DNA of 64,000 nt from Arthrobacter crusticola (GTDB lineage Bacteria > Actinomycetota > Actinomycetes > Actinomycetales > Micrococcaceae). The translations under genes and the position numbers were made by a program. Under the pieces are notes generated by a model. It worked only from the letters and a program-made list of their open reading frames with translations. It made no database searches and was not told the DNA's origin. Shown one piece after another: positions 1 to 8,884 of this stretch. Position 1 is the stretch's first letter. Every line of letters begins with the position of its first letter. The DNA lies in NCBI RefSeq assembly GCF_004357995.1, contig NZ_SMTK01000006.1, positions 62,001-126,000 of the forward strand, read 5' to 3'.

Positions 1-6
1 CCGGCC

Positions 7-921
7 CTAGACCTTCACGTAGCGCCGCAGGGTCAGGAGTGATGAGACCCCAGCCAGCAGCGCGCCCAGAAGGATGAGCGCCGGAACCAGCAGGACAACC
101 TGCTGATCCGAAATGAACGCCGTCTCCGGATACTCACGGGCGAGCCAGCCGCCGATGACGAAGCGGGACATTCCCCACAACGCACCGGAGGCCAAGAGAG
201 CTCCGACAACAGCGGCGATTACCCCTTCCAGGATGAAGGGCAGCTGAATCACTGCCTTCGAGGCTCCGACCAGCCTCATAATCCCGGTTTCCCGCCGTCG
301 GCTGAATGCCGACAGCCGGATGGTAGTCGCTATGAGGAGTATTGCACACACTGTCATCACCCCCGCAACCAATAAAGCCCCTAGTGAGGCCCGGTTCATG
401 ACGGAAAAGACCTTTTCGAGGAGTTCGCGCTGGTCGCTGACGACGTCGACGCCGGGCAGGGAGGAGAACGCCTCGTTGATGACCTCATACTTCTCCGGGT
501 CAACGAGGTTCACCCGGAAGGACTCGGGGAGCTGATCCGCGGTGACCGAATCGACGATCGGGGAATTGGCGAACTGGTCCTTGAAGTGTCCCAGCGCCTC
601 GTCCTGGGATTCGTATTCGACCGACGCGACGTAGGGGGTGAAGGCCTCCGATTCGAGCATGCCGCGGATGGTGTCCCGCTGCTCCTCGGTGACCGGGCCG
701 GCGGCGCAGCTCGGCGAGGTCGAGTTTTCGACGCACAGGAACACGGCCACCTGCACGCGGTCGTACCAGTAGCCCTTCATCTGGTTGATCTGCAGCTGCA
801 GCAGGCCGGCCGCACCGACGAAGGTCAGGGAGATGAAAGTGACCAGGATGACGGAGATGACCATCGAGAGGTTTCGACGGAGCCCTGAGCCGATTTCGGA
901 AAGGATGAACGCGAGCCTCAT
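7..921 (-). CDS. ftsX: Cell division ABC transporter permease FtsX
   Basis: This 304-residue membrane protein is the permease half of the FtsEX complex, which couples cytoplasmic ATP hydrolysis to activation of peptidoglycan hydrolases at the division site. It has the FtsX layout: a short cytoplasmic N-terminus, a first membrane segment (about residues 20-45), a large extracellular domain (about 50-170) and three more membrane segments to the C-terminus. Two cysteines in the extracellular domain (in the [15 protein letters not shown] stretch) could form a disulfide. The ATG overlaps the ftsE stop by 4 bp, so the two are translationally coupled. In other actinobacteria a peptidase gene and smpB follow, which would lie outside the window. 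Confidence 0.95.
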   Translation of the reverse strand: MRLAFILSEIGSGLRRNLSMVISVILVTFISLTFVGAAGLLQLQINQMKGYWYDRVQVAVFLCVENSTSPSCAAGPVTEEQRDTIRGMLESEAFTPYVASVEYESQDEALGHFKDQFANSPIVDSVTADQLPESFRVNLVDPEKYEVINEAFSSLPGVDVVSDQRELLEKVFSVMNRASLGALLVAGVMTVCAILLIATTIRLSAFSRRRETGIMRLVGASKAVIQLPFILEGVIAAVVGALLASGALWGMSRFVIGGWLAREYPETAFISDQQVVLLVPALILLGALLAGVSSLLTLRRYVKV

Positions 922-1622
922 TCGGCCACCGCCTCCGTCTCGCCGATGTAGATGCCCTGGGCGTCATCGCGCACCACCGCGCCGTTGCGCAGCTCGACGA
1001 CCCGCTTGCGCATGGTGTTTACGATGTCGTCGTCGTGGGTGGCCATGACCACGGTGGTGCCGTTGGAGTTGATGCGGTCGAGCACCTTCATGATGCCCAT
1101 CGAGGTGGTGGGGTCGAGGTTTCCAGTCGGCTCGTCCGCGAGGAGGATACCGGGGCGGTTCACGATGGCGCGGGCGATCGCCACGCGCTGCTGCTCACCG
1201 CCGGAGAGTTCGTGCGGCATGCGGTTGTTTTTACCTTCGAGGCCCACGGTCTTGAGCACCTCGGGGACGGTCTCGCGAATGACCGCCCGGCTCTTGCCGA
1301 TGACCTGCATGGCGAAGGCGACGTTGGCGAAGACCGTCTTGTTGGGCAGCAGGCGGAAGTCCTGGAAGACGACCCCGATGCCGCGCCGGAGCCGGGGCAC
1401 GCGCCAGCTCGGAATATTGGCCACGTTCTGGCCTGCGACGTAGACGGCGCCGCGGGAGGCGCTGTCCTCCTTGAGCACGAGGCGGATGAAGGTCGACTTG
1501 CCCGAGCCCGAGGCTCCGACAAGGAACACAAACTCGGACCGGTCTACCTCGAGGGAGACTGAATCGAGCGCGGGGCGCGACGTGGCGTCGTACACCTTGG
1601 TGACGTTTTCGAATCGGATCAT
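918..1622 (-). CDS. ftsE: Cell division ATP-binding protein FtsE
   Basis: This 234-residue ABC ATPase partners with FtsX. It has Walker A GASGSGKS at residues 36-43, the signature LSGGEQQR near residue 140, Walker B ILLADEP directly after it, and an H-loop histidine in VMATHDD. Length is normal for the family. The start is the ATG after a weak purine-rich stretch. A minus-strand TATAGT hexamer about 70 bp upstream may be the promoter of the ftsEX operon. The order prfB-ftsE-ftsX on one strand is the common actinobacterial arrangement. Confidence 0.96.
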   Translation of the reverse strand: MIRFENVTKVYDATSRPALDSVSLEVDRSEFVFLVGASGSGKSTFIRLVLKEDSASRGAVYVAGQNVANIPSWRVPRLRRGIGVVFQDFRLLPNKTVFANVAFAMQVIGKSRAVIRETVPEVLKTVGLEGKNNRMPHELSGGEQQRVAIARAIVNRPGILLADEPTGNLDPTTSMGIMKVLDRINSNGTTVVMATHDDDIVNTMRKRVVELRNGAVVRDDAQGIYIGETEAVAE

Positions 1623-1936
1623 GACTACTCTGCGCCCATAGTGTCCAGCCGGTTCACGGGCATTTGCTGGAGGAAGGAAGCACCGGCTCCTCGACTATAG
1701 CCACGCCTCTTTGCCTTCCGGGACTACCGCACCGTGTGTCGGAAGTGAAAGTTGTTGCTTGAACACCACCCGGAACGGGACTGCCGCACCCCGCAAAGCA
1801 GCGTTCATGCTGCCTAATATAGGGCACCGCATGCCCGCCCGTTGAGGAAAGTGGCGCCCCGGGCGGGAAAGAAGCGCAGGAAACCGGCCAGAGGCGCCGC
1901 AGCATCCTGTGGACCCGGCATGCCGCGTGCCGGCGC
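1623..1936. other. Intergenic region between prfB and ftsE
   Basis: No convincing gene lies in these 314 bp; the reading frames across it have no recognisable domain. It probably carries the ftsEX promoter. I see no strong stem-loop that would end prfB transcription, so read-through from prfB into ftsE remains possible. Confidence 0.5.
1694..1699 (-). promoter_or_regulatory. Candidate -10 element for ftsEX
   Basis: On the minus strand the hexamer TATAGT stands in a GC-rich setting (GTGGCTATAGTCG) about 72 bp before the ftsE start. No good -35 box is visible at 16-18 bp, so this is only a candidate. Confidence 0.3.
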
Positions 1937-3055
1937 CTACTGGGCGTCGGCGTTGCGGTTGTTCGTGCGCCAGCGGATGCCGGCGTCAATGAAATCGTCG
2001 ATTTCGCCGTCGAACACCGCCGAGGTGTTGCCCACCTCGTGCTCGGTCCGGAGGTCCTTGACCATCTGGTACGGGTTCAGCACATAGGAGCGCATCTGGT
2101 CGCCCCATGAGGCCTTGACGTCGCCGGCGAAGGCTTTCTTCTCGGCGTCCTCCTGCTCCTTCTTGAGCAGCAGCAGCCGCGACTGGAGCACGCGCATGGC
2201 GGCGGCGCGGTTCTGGATCTGGGACTTCTCGTTCTGCATGGACACGACGAGCCCGGTGGGAAGGTGGGTCAAGCGCACCGCGGAGTCGGTGGTGTTGACG
2301 GACTGGCCGCCGGGCCCGGAGGAGCGGAAAACGTCGACGCGGATGTCGTTGTCGGGCACCTCGATGACGTCGGTCTGCTCGATGAGCGGGATGACCTCGA
2401 CGGCGGCGAAGGAGGTCTGGCGGCGGCCCTGGTTGTCGAAGGGGCTGATCCTCACCAGGCGGTGCGTGCCGGCCTCCACCGAAAGCGTGCCGAAGGCGTA
2501 GGGGGCCTTGACCTCGAAGGTCGCGGACTTCAGCCCGGCCTCCTCGGCGTAGGAGGTGTCGAGGACCTGGGTGGGGTAACCGTGGCGTTCGGCCCAGCGC
2601 AGGTACATGCGCAGCAGCATCTCGGCGAAGTCGGCGGCATCGACTCCCCCGGCGCCCGAGCGGATGGTGACCACGGCTTCACGCTCGTCCCACTCACCGG
2701 CGAGCAGCGTGACGATCTCGAGCTGATCCAGGGCCTTCCCCAGCGAAACGAGTTCCTTCTCGGCCTCGGCCAGCGTGTCCTCGTCGTCCTCGGCCTGCCC
2801 GAGTTCGACCATGATCTCAAGATCGTCGATCCGGGTCTGGAGCGTTTCGAGGCGCTCGAGGGCCGACTGCCGGTGGGAGAGCTTGGAGGTGATCTTCTGC
2901 GCCGCGGCCGGGTCGTCCCACAGGTCCGGGGCGCCGGCTTCCTCGCTGAGCTCCGCAATGTCCTTGCGGATCCCTTCGACGTCGGAAACCTGTTCGATCG
3001 AGGTGTACTTGGCGCGCAGTGCGCGGATCTCTGCGGAAAAATCGGTGGCTGCCAT
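1937..3055 (-). CDS. prfB: Peptide chain release factor 2
   Basis: This is a 372-residue class I release factor that recognises UGA and UAA. The peptidyl-tRNA hydrolysis motif GGQ lies in [10 protein letters not shown] near residue 250, and the RF2-specific anticodon-like tripeptide SPF lies in RISPFDNQG near residue 202, which separates it from RF1 (PxT). The reading frame is continuous from ATG to stop, so it lacks the in-frame UGA and programmed +1 frameshift seen in enterobacterial prfB. It is upstream of ftsE in the same direction. The start at 3055 fits the usual N-terminus. Confidence 0.97.
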   Translation of the reverse strand: MAATDFSAEIRALRAKYTSIEQVSDVEGIRKDIAELSEEAGAPDLWDDPAAAQKITSKLSHRQSALERLETLQTRIDDLEIMVELGQAEDDEDTLAEAEKELVSLGKALDQLEIVTLLAGEWDEREAVVTIRSGAGGVDAADFAEMLLRMYLRWAERHGYPTQVLDTSYAEEAGLKSATFEVKAPYAFGTLSVEAGTHRLVRISPFDNQGRRQTSFAAVEVIPLIEQTDVIEVPDNDIRVDVFRSSGPGGQSVNTTDSAVRLTHLPTGLVVSMQNEKSQIQNRAAAMRVLQSRLLLLKKEQEDAEKKAFAGDVKASWGDQMRSYVLNPYQMVKDLRTEHEVGNTSAVFDGEIDDFIDAGIRWRTNNRNADAQ

Positions 3056-3382
3056 GGTGAGTCCAGCCTACGTCATCCGCACCGGAGGATCCCGTCTGGG
3101 TGAGGCTGGCCCGGATCCGGAACGGGCCGGTGGCGCTCCCGCGGGCGGGCCCGCCTCCCAGGGCCGGAAAGCCGGATACCCTCCCTTTAATTGGGTAGGG
3201 GCGTGGCCCCGGCTCCCATTGACAGCGCGAAATTCGCGGGCATAGGTTTGCCGCATTGTGCGCCCGGACTGACGGACTTGGACACCTTTTCCCTCAGCGG
3301 ACCTGTCGCCGCTTCGGCATCCAATGCATATCCAGGCAGGACGCGCTCTCACTGCTCTCCTGCAACGCCCAGGAGCCCGAAA
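3056..3382. other. Divergent intergenic region, prfB and a secreted-protein gene
   Basis: The 327 bp between the prfB start and the start of the plus-strand gene must hold both promoters. I see no clear sigma-70-type pair. A short GGGGC/GCCCC stem lies at 3196-3208. The open frame running through it from 3191 is only an upstream extension of the next gene and lacks a ribosome binding site. Confidence 0.4.
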
Positions 3383-3997
3383 ATGAAAACCTCGACAAAG
3401 GTGTGCCTTCCGCTTCTCACCACGCTCTGCCTCCTCGCCGGATCGGCGTCCGCCACCGCCCAGGAGGAAGAACCCGCCCCCTGGCCGCCTGCAGACACCG
3501 GCGGTGAGTATCTTCCCGTACCCAAGGACTACTACGAGCCTTCCAGCGTCAAGGCGTGCGGCAGCACAGTAAGGGTGGCAGCCGGCGACGTCCGGGAGGT
3601 CCACTACAAGTCCCGGGTGAAGGATGACGGAAGAATCAAGCTGAAATACCGCGGAGATGCCACAGTGGACCTGACCCGGGCCTCGGACGGCGCGTTCATT
3701 GACGAACTCGACATCTCCGGACCGGTCACCCAGCGGGTTTCCGCCGATGGGTTGACCATTGAGGACTCGCTGAAAGGGGCCTCGCTCATCTTCCCCCTGG
3801 GTGACCGGGACGCCCAGGCGCTGGGAGCGGCAGGCTTCCCCGAATTCTTCTACTACGAGCGCGGGACGCTGACCATCGAAGCCCAGTTGTCCGAGGACCC
3901 GGCCGCCGTCGAACCCCTTTCGGTGAGGGTCTCGACGAACACCACCACGCTCGTGCGCGATGTGTGCGACATGCTCGACGAGGCGGCCGGAAAGTAG
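3383..3997 (+). CDS. Small exported protein of unknown function
   Basis: The 204-residue product starts with a clear signal peptide (MKTSTK basic end, a leucine-rich core, then ASATA before the predicted cleavage near residue 24). The mature part is acidic and beta-rich with two cysteines (in KACGST and VRDVCDM) that could pair. I recognise no family. I chose the ATG at 3383 because AGGAG sits 7 nt before it and the signal peptide begins there; the frame is open further upstream from 3191 but has no support. The gene stands alone, divergent from prfB. Confidence 0.75.
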   Translation: MKTSTKVCLPLLTTLCLLAGSASATAQEEEPAPWPPADTGGEYLPVPKDYYEPSSVKACGSTVRVAAGDVREVHYKSRVKDDGRIKLKYRGDATVDLTRASDGAFIDELDISGPVTQRVSADGLTIEDSLKGASLIFPLGDRDAQALGAAGFPEFFYYERGTLTIEAQLSEDPAAVEPLSVRVSTNTTTLVRDVCDMLDEAAGK

Positions 3998-4065
3998 CGG
4001 TATTCCTCGGCGGGGCCGGTCTGTCCGCCGGCCCTGCCACCTTCAGGCCCAGCGCCCTGCGGGAC

Positions 4066-4293
4066 TCAGGGGCAGGTTGTCTGCGGTACCGCCCCGGGCC
4101 GGGCGGGCAGCCACAGCGCGGAGATCAGGCGGACCCGCCGGAGGATTCCGGCAGGTGCCGGGCGCCCGGGCAGGGGATCTGCGGTGCCTGCCCTCCTGCG
4201 GGCGGCGTTCCGGCGATGTTCGGCCTTGGCGAGGAGCCGGGATTGGTCCTCCGCGTGGAGCCGAAGGAAGTATTCGGCTGGTTGGTTCAGCAT
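4066..4293 (-). CDS. Hypothetical small basic protein
   Basis: This would be a 75-residue protein beginning MLNQPAEYFLRLHAEDQ, with an amphipathic charged N-terminal helix and an arginine/proline-rich C-terminus. I do not recognise it. It lies 36 bp downstream of another small minus-strand gene and has the same direction, so the two could be co-transcribed. The N-terminal half reads like real protein, whereas the overlapping plus-strand frames do not. Coding status is uncertain. Confidence 0.45.
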   Translation of the reverse strand: MLNQPAEYFLRLHAEDQSRLLAKAEHRRNAARRRAGTADPLPGRPAPAGILRRVRLISALWLPARPGAVPQTTCP

Positions 4294-4329
4294 GTTCGAT
4301 CCTTCGGGTCGTTCCGACGGGTAGGGGTA

Positions 4330-4515
4330 TCAGGCGCCCAGGTCGCGGGCGCCGGCGTAGGGAACGCTGGGCAGCGTGCCGGCCCGCCAGGCGGCGTGGC
4401 CGGCAGGCGGTGCAACGGAGTGGAAGCCGTCGGACCGGATCAGCCGCAGCAGGCCGAGCCCGGAAAGACCGACGACGGCGGCGGCAATGGCTGGAAAAGT
4501 GAGAAGAAAGTCCAT
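4330..4515 (-). CDS. Hypothetical small membrane protein
   Basis: This would be a 61-residue protein with one N-terminal hydrophobic helix (MDFLLTFPAIAAAVVGLSG) followed by a short polar tail. The start at 4515 was chosen because it puts the helix at the N-terminus; an upstream ATG at 4587 would run into the operator-like inverted repeat before the GlxA-type regulator. It is divergent from that regulator, so it may be its target. Function unknown. Confidence 0.5.
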   Translation of the reverse strand: MDFLLTFPAIAAAVVGLSGLGLLRLIRSDGFHSVAPPAGHAAWRAGTLPSVPYAGARDLGA

Positions 4516-4550
4516 GCCTTGAGTCTGCAAGTCGGGGACCCCAAAAAATA

Positions 4551-4586
4551 GTGGCAGAAACGCCACTTTCCATCGATTTTCTGCCA
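4551..4586. promoter_or_regulatory. Inverted-repeat operator in divergent promoter region
   Basis: TGGCAGAAA (4552-4560) and TTTCTGCCA (4578-4586) form a perfect 9-bp inverted repeat, with centres 26 bp apart. A second, shorter repeat GTGGC/GCCAC (4551-4555, 4562-4566) is nested in the left arm. The site lies just before the regulator start at 4591 and upstream of the divergent small genes, the expected place for an autoregulatory operator. Confidence 0.55.
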
Positions 4587-4590
4587 TACT

Positions 4591-5601
4591 GTGACCATGC
4601 TCACTTCAGTGGCCCTGATCGTCCTTCCCGGCGTCACGCCCTTCGAGTTCGGGGTGATCTGCGAGGTCTTCGGCGTCGACCGTTCGAACCTCGACGTAGG
4701 CCTCCCGGTCTTCGATTTCCGCATCTGCACCCCGGTGCCGGGAACCGTGGAGACCGAAACCGGCTTCTCCATCGTCGTCGAGCGCGACCTGTCCGCCACC
4801 GACGATGCGGACCTCGTCGTCATGATCCCCTCCCACTCCGGGGATCCCCTTCCCGACGCCGTCGCCGATGCGCTGCGGGCCGCCGACCGCCGCGGCGCGC
4901 ACCTTTTCTCGGTGTGTTCCGGAGCCTTCGCCCTGGCCGAGGCCGGGCTGCTCGACGGCAGGCGCGCCACGACCCACTGGTCCCATGCCCGGCAGCTCGC
5001 GGAGCAGTACCCGGCGGTGACGGTCGACGAGAACGTGCTGTACGTCCAGGACGGCAACATTCTGACCAGCGCCGGCACCGCCTCCGGGATCGACGCGAGC
5101 CTCCACCTCATCCGCCAGGAGTTTGGGGCTCGGGCCGCCGCCGCCGTCGCCCGCGGCATGGTGGTGCCTCCGCACCGGGACGGCGGGCAGGCCCAGTACA
5201 TCGAGCGGCCCATCCCCGCTTCGGGCGGGGACCCGATCGAGGAGCTCCTGGTGTGGCTCAGCGCCAACCTCGAGGAGGAGCTCTCCGTGCCGGTTCTCGC
5301 GCGGCGGGTGCACATGTCGGAGCGGACCTTCGCACGGCGGTTCCGGGCAGTCACCGGGGCCACCCCGGCGGCATGGATCACCGCGCAGCGGGTGCAGCGG
5401 GCCCAGCTGCTGCTCGAGGAAACCCACCTGGGCATCGACTCCATCGCCCGCAGGAGCGGCTTCGGCCAGGCCGTGCTGCTGCGCCAGCACTTCCACAAGG
5501 TGCTCGGCGTCAGCCCCGCCGCCTACCGCCGCACCTTCCACGGACCGCCCGAGACCTGCTGCAGCCTCGTGGCCTCCGACGCGGCCGGGCAGCCGGCATG
5601 A
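4591..5601 (+). CDS. GlxA-family transcriptional regulator (DJ-1/PfpI + AraC HTH)
   Basis: This 336-residue regulator has an N-terminal DJ-1/PfpI-like class I amidotransferase fold (about residues 5-180, with the nucleophile-elbow cysteine in FSVCSGAF near residue 109) and a C-terminal AraC-type double helix-turn-helix (about 215-320, including LARRVHMSERTFARRF and IARRSGFGQAVLLRQHF). GlxA-type proteins usually sense small metabolites without enzymatic activity. The start is GTG at 4591 or ATG at 4597. The stop overlaps the start of the CoA transferase gene by 4 bp (ATGA), so the two are one transcription unit. Confidence 0.88.
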   Translation: MTMLTSVALIVLPGVTPFEFGVICEVFGVDRSNLDVGLPVFDFRICTPVPGTVETETGFSIVVERDLSATDDADLVVMIPSHSGDPLPDAVADALRAADRRGAHLFSVCSGAFALAEAGLLDGRRATTHWSHARQLAEQYPAVTVDENVLYVQDGNILTSAGTASGIDASLHLIRQEFGARAAAAVARGMVVPPHRDGGQAQYIERPIPASGGDPIEELLVWLSANLEEELSVPVLARRVHMSERTFARRFRAVTGATPAAWITAQRVQRAQLLLEETHLGIDSIARRSGFGQAVLLRQHFHKVLGVSPAAYRRTFHGPPETCCSLVASDAAGQPA

Positions 5602-6992
5602 GCGCCGGTGGGGAGGGCGCCTCCCTGCTGACCTGCGCCTGGTCCGCGCTCGGGGAGGATCCCGCGGCACTGAAGCGCGTCCCGCCCGGCGGCGAGCCGG
5701 CCCTCACCTCGGCCCTGAACGTGCCGCGGCTGGCCCGGGACGCCGTCGCCGCCGCCTCCCTCGCCGCCGCCCTCTGGACCGACTCCCTCCTCCCCCGCGG
5801 CCGCCCCCGGGCCGTCCACCTCGACGCCGGCAGGATCGCTACGGCGTTCACCAGCGAGCGCCACCTGCGGCTCCGGGGTGTTAGCCCCGATCTCTGGGCG
5901 CCGCTGTCGGGGTTCTGGGAGGCCGCCGACGGGTGGGTGCGGACCCACGCGAATTACCCGCATCACCGCGGCCGCCTCCTCGCCGCACTTGAGCTGGCGA
6001 CCGGCGCCGGGCCGGACGAGCTCGCGGCCCGCATCCGCTCCGCCGCGGCCCGGGACATTGAGCACCGGGTGTATGCCGCGGGCGGGATCGCCGCCGCTGT
6101 CCGGCCCGCCGGGCAGGGCCTGGCCGACTGGGGCGGCCCCCCCGATGCGCCGCCGCTGGCGCTGACCCGGCTGGGCCCGGCGCCGGCCCGCTTCCCCGGC
6201 TCCCCTGACGCCACCGCAGCGGCTCCACTCAGAGGACTGCGGGTTCTGGACCTCACCAGGGTGATCGCCGGGCCCGTCGCCACCCGGACCCTCGCCCTGC
6301 TGGGGGCCGATGTCCTTCGGATCGACAGCCCGGCCCTTCCCGAGATGCCCGTTCAGCACCTCGACACCGGAGCGGGGAAGCGCACCGCCCTGCTCGATCT
6401 CTCCCTGCCGGCCGATGAACGCACCTTCCGGCGCCTGCTCGACGGCGCGCATGTCGTCGTCACCGGCTACCGGCCGGGCGCCCTCGACCGGTTCGGGCTC
6501 GAGCCTGCGGCCCTGGCCGGCGGGCGCCCGGGCATCATCCTCGCCCGGCTAAGCGCCTGGGGGAACACCGGCCCGTGGGCGCAGCGGCGCGGTTTCGACA
6601 GCATTGTGCAGGCGGTCAGCGGCATCGCGATGCGCGAATCCCCCGACGGCGTCCGCCCCGGCGTCCTGCCGGCGCAGGCACTTGACCACGCAGCCGGATA
6701 CCTCCTGGCCGCCGGTGTGCTCTCCGCCCTGCGGCGCCAGCAGGACGAGGGCAGCACCTGGCTCCTGGAGTCCTCCCTGGCCGGAATCGCGGCCGGGCTG
6801 CTGCAGGACCCGCGGCCGCTGCTGCCCCCTTTGAAGCCCGGCCCGCCGACGGTTGTGGTAAGCCCGGACGGTATCACCACCGCCCTGCCCGCGCTGGCCT
6901 ACGACGAGGGACCGGAGGACTGGCCGTTTCCGGCGCGGCCGTGGGGCGCCGACCCGCCCGACTGGGTCCTAGAACCTGCCGCTCAGCCGTAG
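5598..6992 (+). CDS. CaiB/BaiF-family (family III) CoA transferase
   Basis: The 464-residue product has the family III start motif (LRGLRVLDLTRVIAGP, about residue 212) and the conserved LLGADVLRIDSP after it. The candidate catalytic aspartate lies in PAQALDHAAGYLLAAG. The arrangement is odd: in most family members the LRGxRVLDLT motif opens the protein, but here about 210 residues precede it and the C-terminal part is short, as if the N-terminal part supplies a domain normally found later. It is translationally coupled to the GlxA-type regulator. The substrate cannot be told. Its end overlaps the convergent FtsW-like gene by 10 bp. Confidence 0.82.
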   Translation: MSAGGEGASLLTCAWSALGEDPAALKRVPPGGEPALTSALNVPRLARDAVAAASLAAALWTDSLLPRGRPRAVHLDAGRIATAFTSERHLRLRGVSPDLWAPLSGFWEAADGWVRTHANYPHHRGRLLAALELATGAGPDELAARIRSAAARDIEHRVYAAGGIAAAVRPAGQGLADWGGPPDAPPLALTRLGPAPARFPGSPDATAAAPLRGLRVLDLTRVIAGPVATRTLALLGADVLRIDSPALPEMPVQHLDTGAGKRTALLDLSLPADERTFRRLLDGAHVVVTGYRPGALDRFGLEPAALAGGRPGIILARLSAWGNTGPWAQRRGFDSIVQAVSGIAMRESPDGVRPGVLPAQALDHAAGYLLAAGVLSALRRQQDEGSTWLLESSLAGIAAGLLQDPRPLLPPLKPGPPTVVVSPDGITTALPALAYDEGPEDWPFPARPWGADPPDWVLEPAAQP

Positions 6993-8227
6993 CCGACCGC
7001 GGCCCGGGACGTCCCGGAGGTGCGCAGGCAGGAAAGCAGGACGCCCACCAGGGCCAGCAGCGCAATGATCGACGAGCCGCCGTAGGAAATGAAGGGAAGA
7101 GGAATCCCCACGACCGGAACCAGGCCCGTGACGACGGCGATGTTCGCCACCGCCTGGCCCAGCACCCAGATCAGCGCCGAGCCGCAGACGCAGATGGCGT
7201 ACGCGCTGCCCGCCAGCCGCGCGATCCGGACGATCGCGACGGCCAGCGTGGCGAAGAGGATCAGGACCAGGGCGGCGCCGGCCAGGCCGAGTTCCTCCCC
7301 GAGGACGGCAAAGATGAAGTCATTATGGGCCTCGGGAATCCAGTGGACCTTCTGTCGGCTCTGCCCGAGGCCCACCCCGAAGACCCCGCCGCCGGCGAGC
7401 GCGTAGACGGCGTGGGTGCCCTGGTAGCCCAGTCCCTCGGCGGCCCCGGCACCGGAGGGGTCGAGCCAGACGAGGATCCGCTTCAGGCGGTTCGGGCTCG
7501 AGAGGACCGCAATGATGACCGCGAAAAAGACGACGCCTGCACCGAGCATCAGCGAGCGGAGCCGGGCACCGGTGAAGTAGAAGAGGGCGCCAACCACCGG
7601 GGCGAGGATCAGCGCAGTGCCGAGGTCCCGACCAGCGAGGACCAGTCCCAGTGCGGCCAGCGACGCGAGGAGGACAGGAATCACGCGGTGGCGGGGCTCG
7701 CGCGAGAGGTTCGGACGGTCGGTCAGCATCCCCGCGCCCCAGAGGATCAGGCTGAGTTTGAGGAACTCCGAGGGCTGGATGGTCATTGACCCAAGGGAAA
7801 GCCAGTTCCGGTTGCCGTTCACCTCCACGCCCAACGGCGTGAAAACGAGTACGGCCAGCACGAATGATCCCACCAGGGCCACCCGGGAAAGCCTGCGGTA
7901 CAGGTGCAGGGGGGTCCGCGCGCAGACCACGAGGGCGATGAGCCCGAGGGCGCACCAGAGGCCCTGCCGCAGGAACGTACTGTAGGGTGACTGCCCTTGG
8001 GAGGCCAGGGCGAAGGACGAGGCAGACAGGACCATGACCAGTCCGATTGCCATCAGGGAAAGGGTCGTGCCCAGCAGCAGGGTTGCAGCGCTTCGAGCGG
8101 AGCCGGGCCCCTGCGGGTTGAGGATCCGGACCAGCCGGGAGACGAGCGGCGCGAGGCGGCTGCGGCGCGGCGCGCGGGCTGAGGTGGGAGGGGTGGTGGG
8201 CGTTGGTGCTGGTCGAACTGCTGTCAT
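6983..8227 (-). CDS. FtsW/RodA/SpoVE-family lipid II polymerase paralogue
   Basis: This 414-residue polytopic SEDS protein is a predicted peptidoglycan glycosyltransferase. It has about ten membrane segments after a 40-residue arginine-rich cytoplasmic tail, and the SEDS signature IPEAHNDFIFAVLGEELG near residue 300 carrying the conserved acidic residue. NWLSLGSMTIQPSEFLKLSLI and the C-terminal PFISYGGSS are also typical. No mur or fts genes flank it, so it is a paralogue outside the division and cell-wall cluster, with no partner class B PBP gene nearby. ATG at 8227 follows a GCAGGA ribosome binding site. Confidence 0.88.
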   Translation of the reverse strand: MTAVRPAPTPTTPPTSARAPRRSRLAPLVSRLVRILNPQGPGSARSAATLLLGTTLSLMAIGLVMVLSASSFALASQGQSPYSTFLRQGLWCALGLIALVVCARTPLHLYRRLSRVALVGSFVLAVLVFTPLGVEVNGNRNWLSLGSMTIQPSEFLKLSLILWGAGMLTDRPNLSREPRHRVIPVLLASLAALGLVLAGRDLGTALILAPVVGALFYFTGARLRSLMLGAGVVFFAVIIAVLSSPNRLKRILVWLDPSGAGAAEGLGYQGTHAVYALAGGGVFGVGLGQSRQKVHWIPEAHNDFIFAVLGEELGLAGAALVLILFATLAVAIVRIARLAGSAYAICVCGSALIWVLGQAVANIAVVTGLVPVVGIPLPFISYGGSSIIALLALVGVLLSCLRTSGTSRAAVGYG

Positions 8228-8680
8228 AGCGTCCTGCCATTTCGGGTCGACAGATCCGGGTGCGGCGGCGCCTTTTCTGTTCCGAGAACCCCCATTGAAC
8301 CGCGCCGTTCCGGCGACGGTACTTCACGCCTTTTGCAGCGCCCGGCTCAAATTCGGTGTCGTTCCTACTTGAATCCCTCGCGCCACTACTCGGTTTTCAG
8401 GAGTCCTTCCCAGTAGTTACCCCGCCGCTCGACGCCGGGAAAGCGTGACGTTCAATCTCCGGACGGTGGATTCCAGTTCGAGCAGCGGCGTTTCGGATGC
8501 GTCCAACGGTGTCGGATGCGTCTAACGGTGGCCGTCCGGATATAAGCGCAGGCCCAGATTGCTTTCTGGGCCCTCCGTGTGCCGGCAGGTCATCCAGGCG
8601 GCGGGATTGTGCGCGCCCTTGTAGGGCGGATTCAACGCGCCTACCGTTGAGGGACAGTCCACGTCGTCAGGGGCACAGTC
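8228..8680. other. Intergenic region with a 19-bp tandem duplication
   Basis: The 453 bp between the divergent FtsW-like gene and a small plus-strand gene contain no convincing larger gene. A 19-bp tandem duplication lies at 8493-8530, followed by an A/T island (ggatataag) near 8538-8546 that could be a -10 element. I found no tRNA. Confidence 0.4.
8493..8530. repeat. 19-bp tandem direct repeat
   Basis: Units 8493-8511 and 8512-8530 are adjacent copies that differ at one base (TCGGATGCGTCCAACGGTG and TCGGATGCGTCTAACGGTG). The period is close to two helical turns and the repeat lies about 150 bp before the small gene at 8681. It may be a regulator binding region. Confidence 0.75.
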
Positions 8681-8884
8681 ATGGCAGAACTACGCATCGA
8701 ACAATGGTGGGTCCTTCTGGACGTCATGCCGAAGGAATGGTTCCGAGAGAACCTTCGGGCGTCGGTGATCGACCCGGACGCCGCCCGTGCCGTGAGTGCG
8801 GTGGGCGGCCCCGACCTTAGCGGAACAACTCTGTCCTCCGGCGATTGGGACTTCATCGAGACCCAGTCGGAATTCGTGGACTGA
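8681..8884 (+). CDS. Hypothetical 67-residue protein
   Basis: This is a small acidic cytoplasmic protein starting MAELRIEQWWVLLDVMPKEW, with no signal peptide or membrane helix. AGGGG stands 7 nt before the ATG. The composition (tryptophan-rich N-terminus, acidic C-terminus) reads as a real protein, but I do not recognise a family. It precedes the permease gene by 185 bp, where a separate promoter is visible. Confidence 0.6.
   Translation: MAELRIEQWWVLLDVMPKEWFRENLRASVIDPDAARAVSAVGGPDLSGTTLSSGDWDFIETQSEFVD

Noticed and set aside
1654-1989. 111-codon minus-strand frame between prfB and ftsE
   Set aside because: It overlaps the end of prfB, lacks a ribosome binding site and has no plausible protein composition.
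1937-3055. Programmed frameshift in prfB
   Set aside because: The frame is open from the ATG through the whole gene without an internal UGA.
3960-4551. Plus-strand frames of 180-195 codons following the secreted-protein gene
   Set aside because: Arginine/glycine-rich translations without a start signal; they overlap small minus-strand frames with better protein character.
8228-8680. tRNA or other structured RNA in the gene-poor region
   Set aside because: No cloverleaf with a GGTTCRA-type T-loop could be formed; only short GC stems are present.
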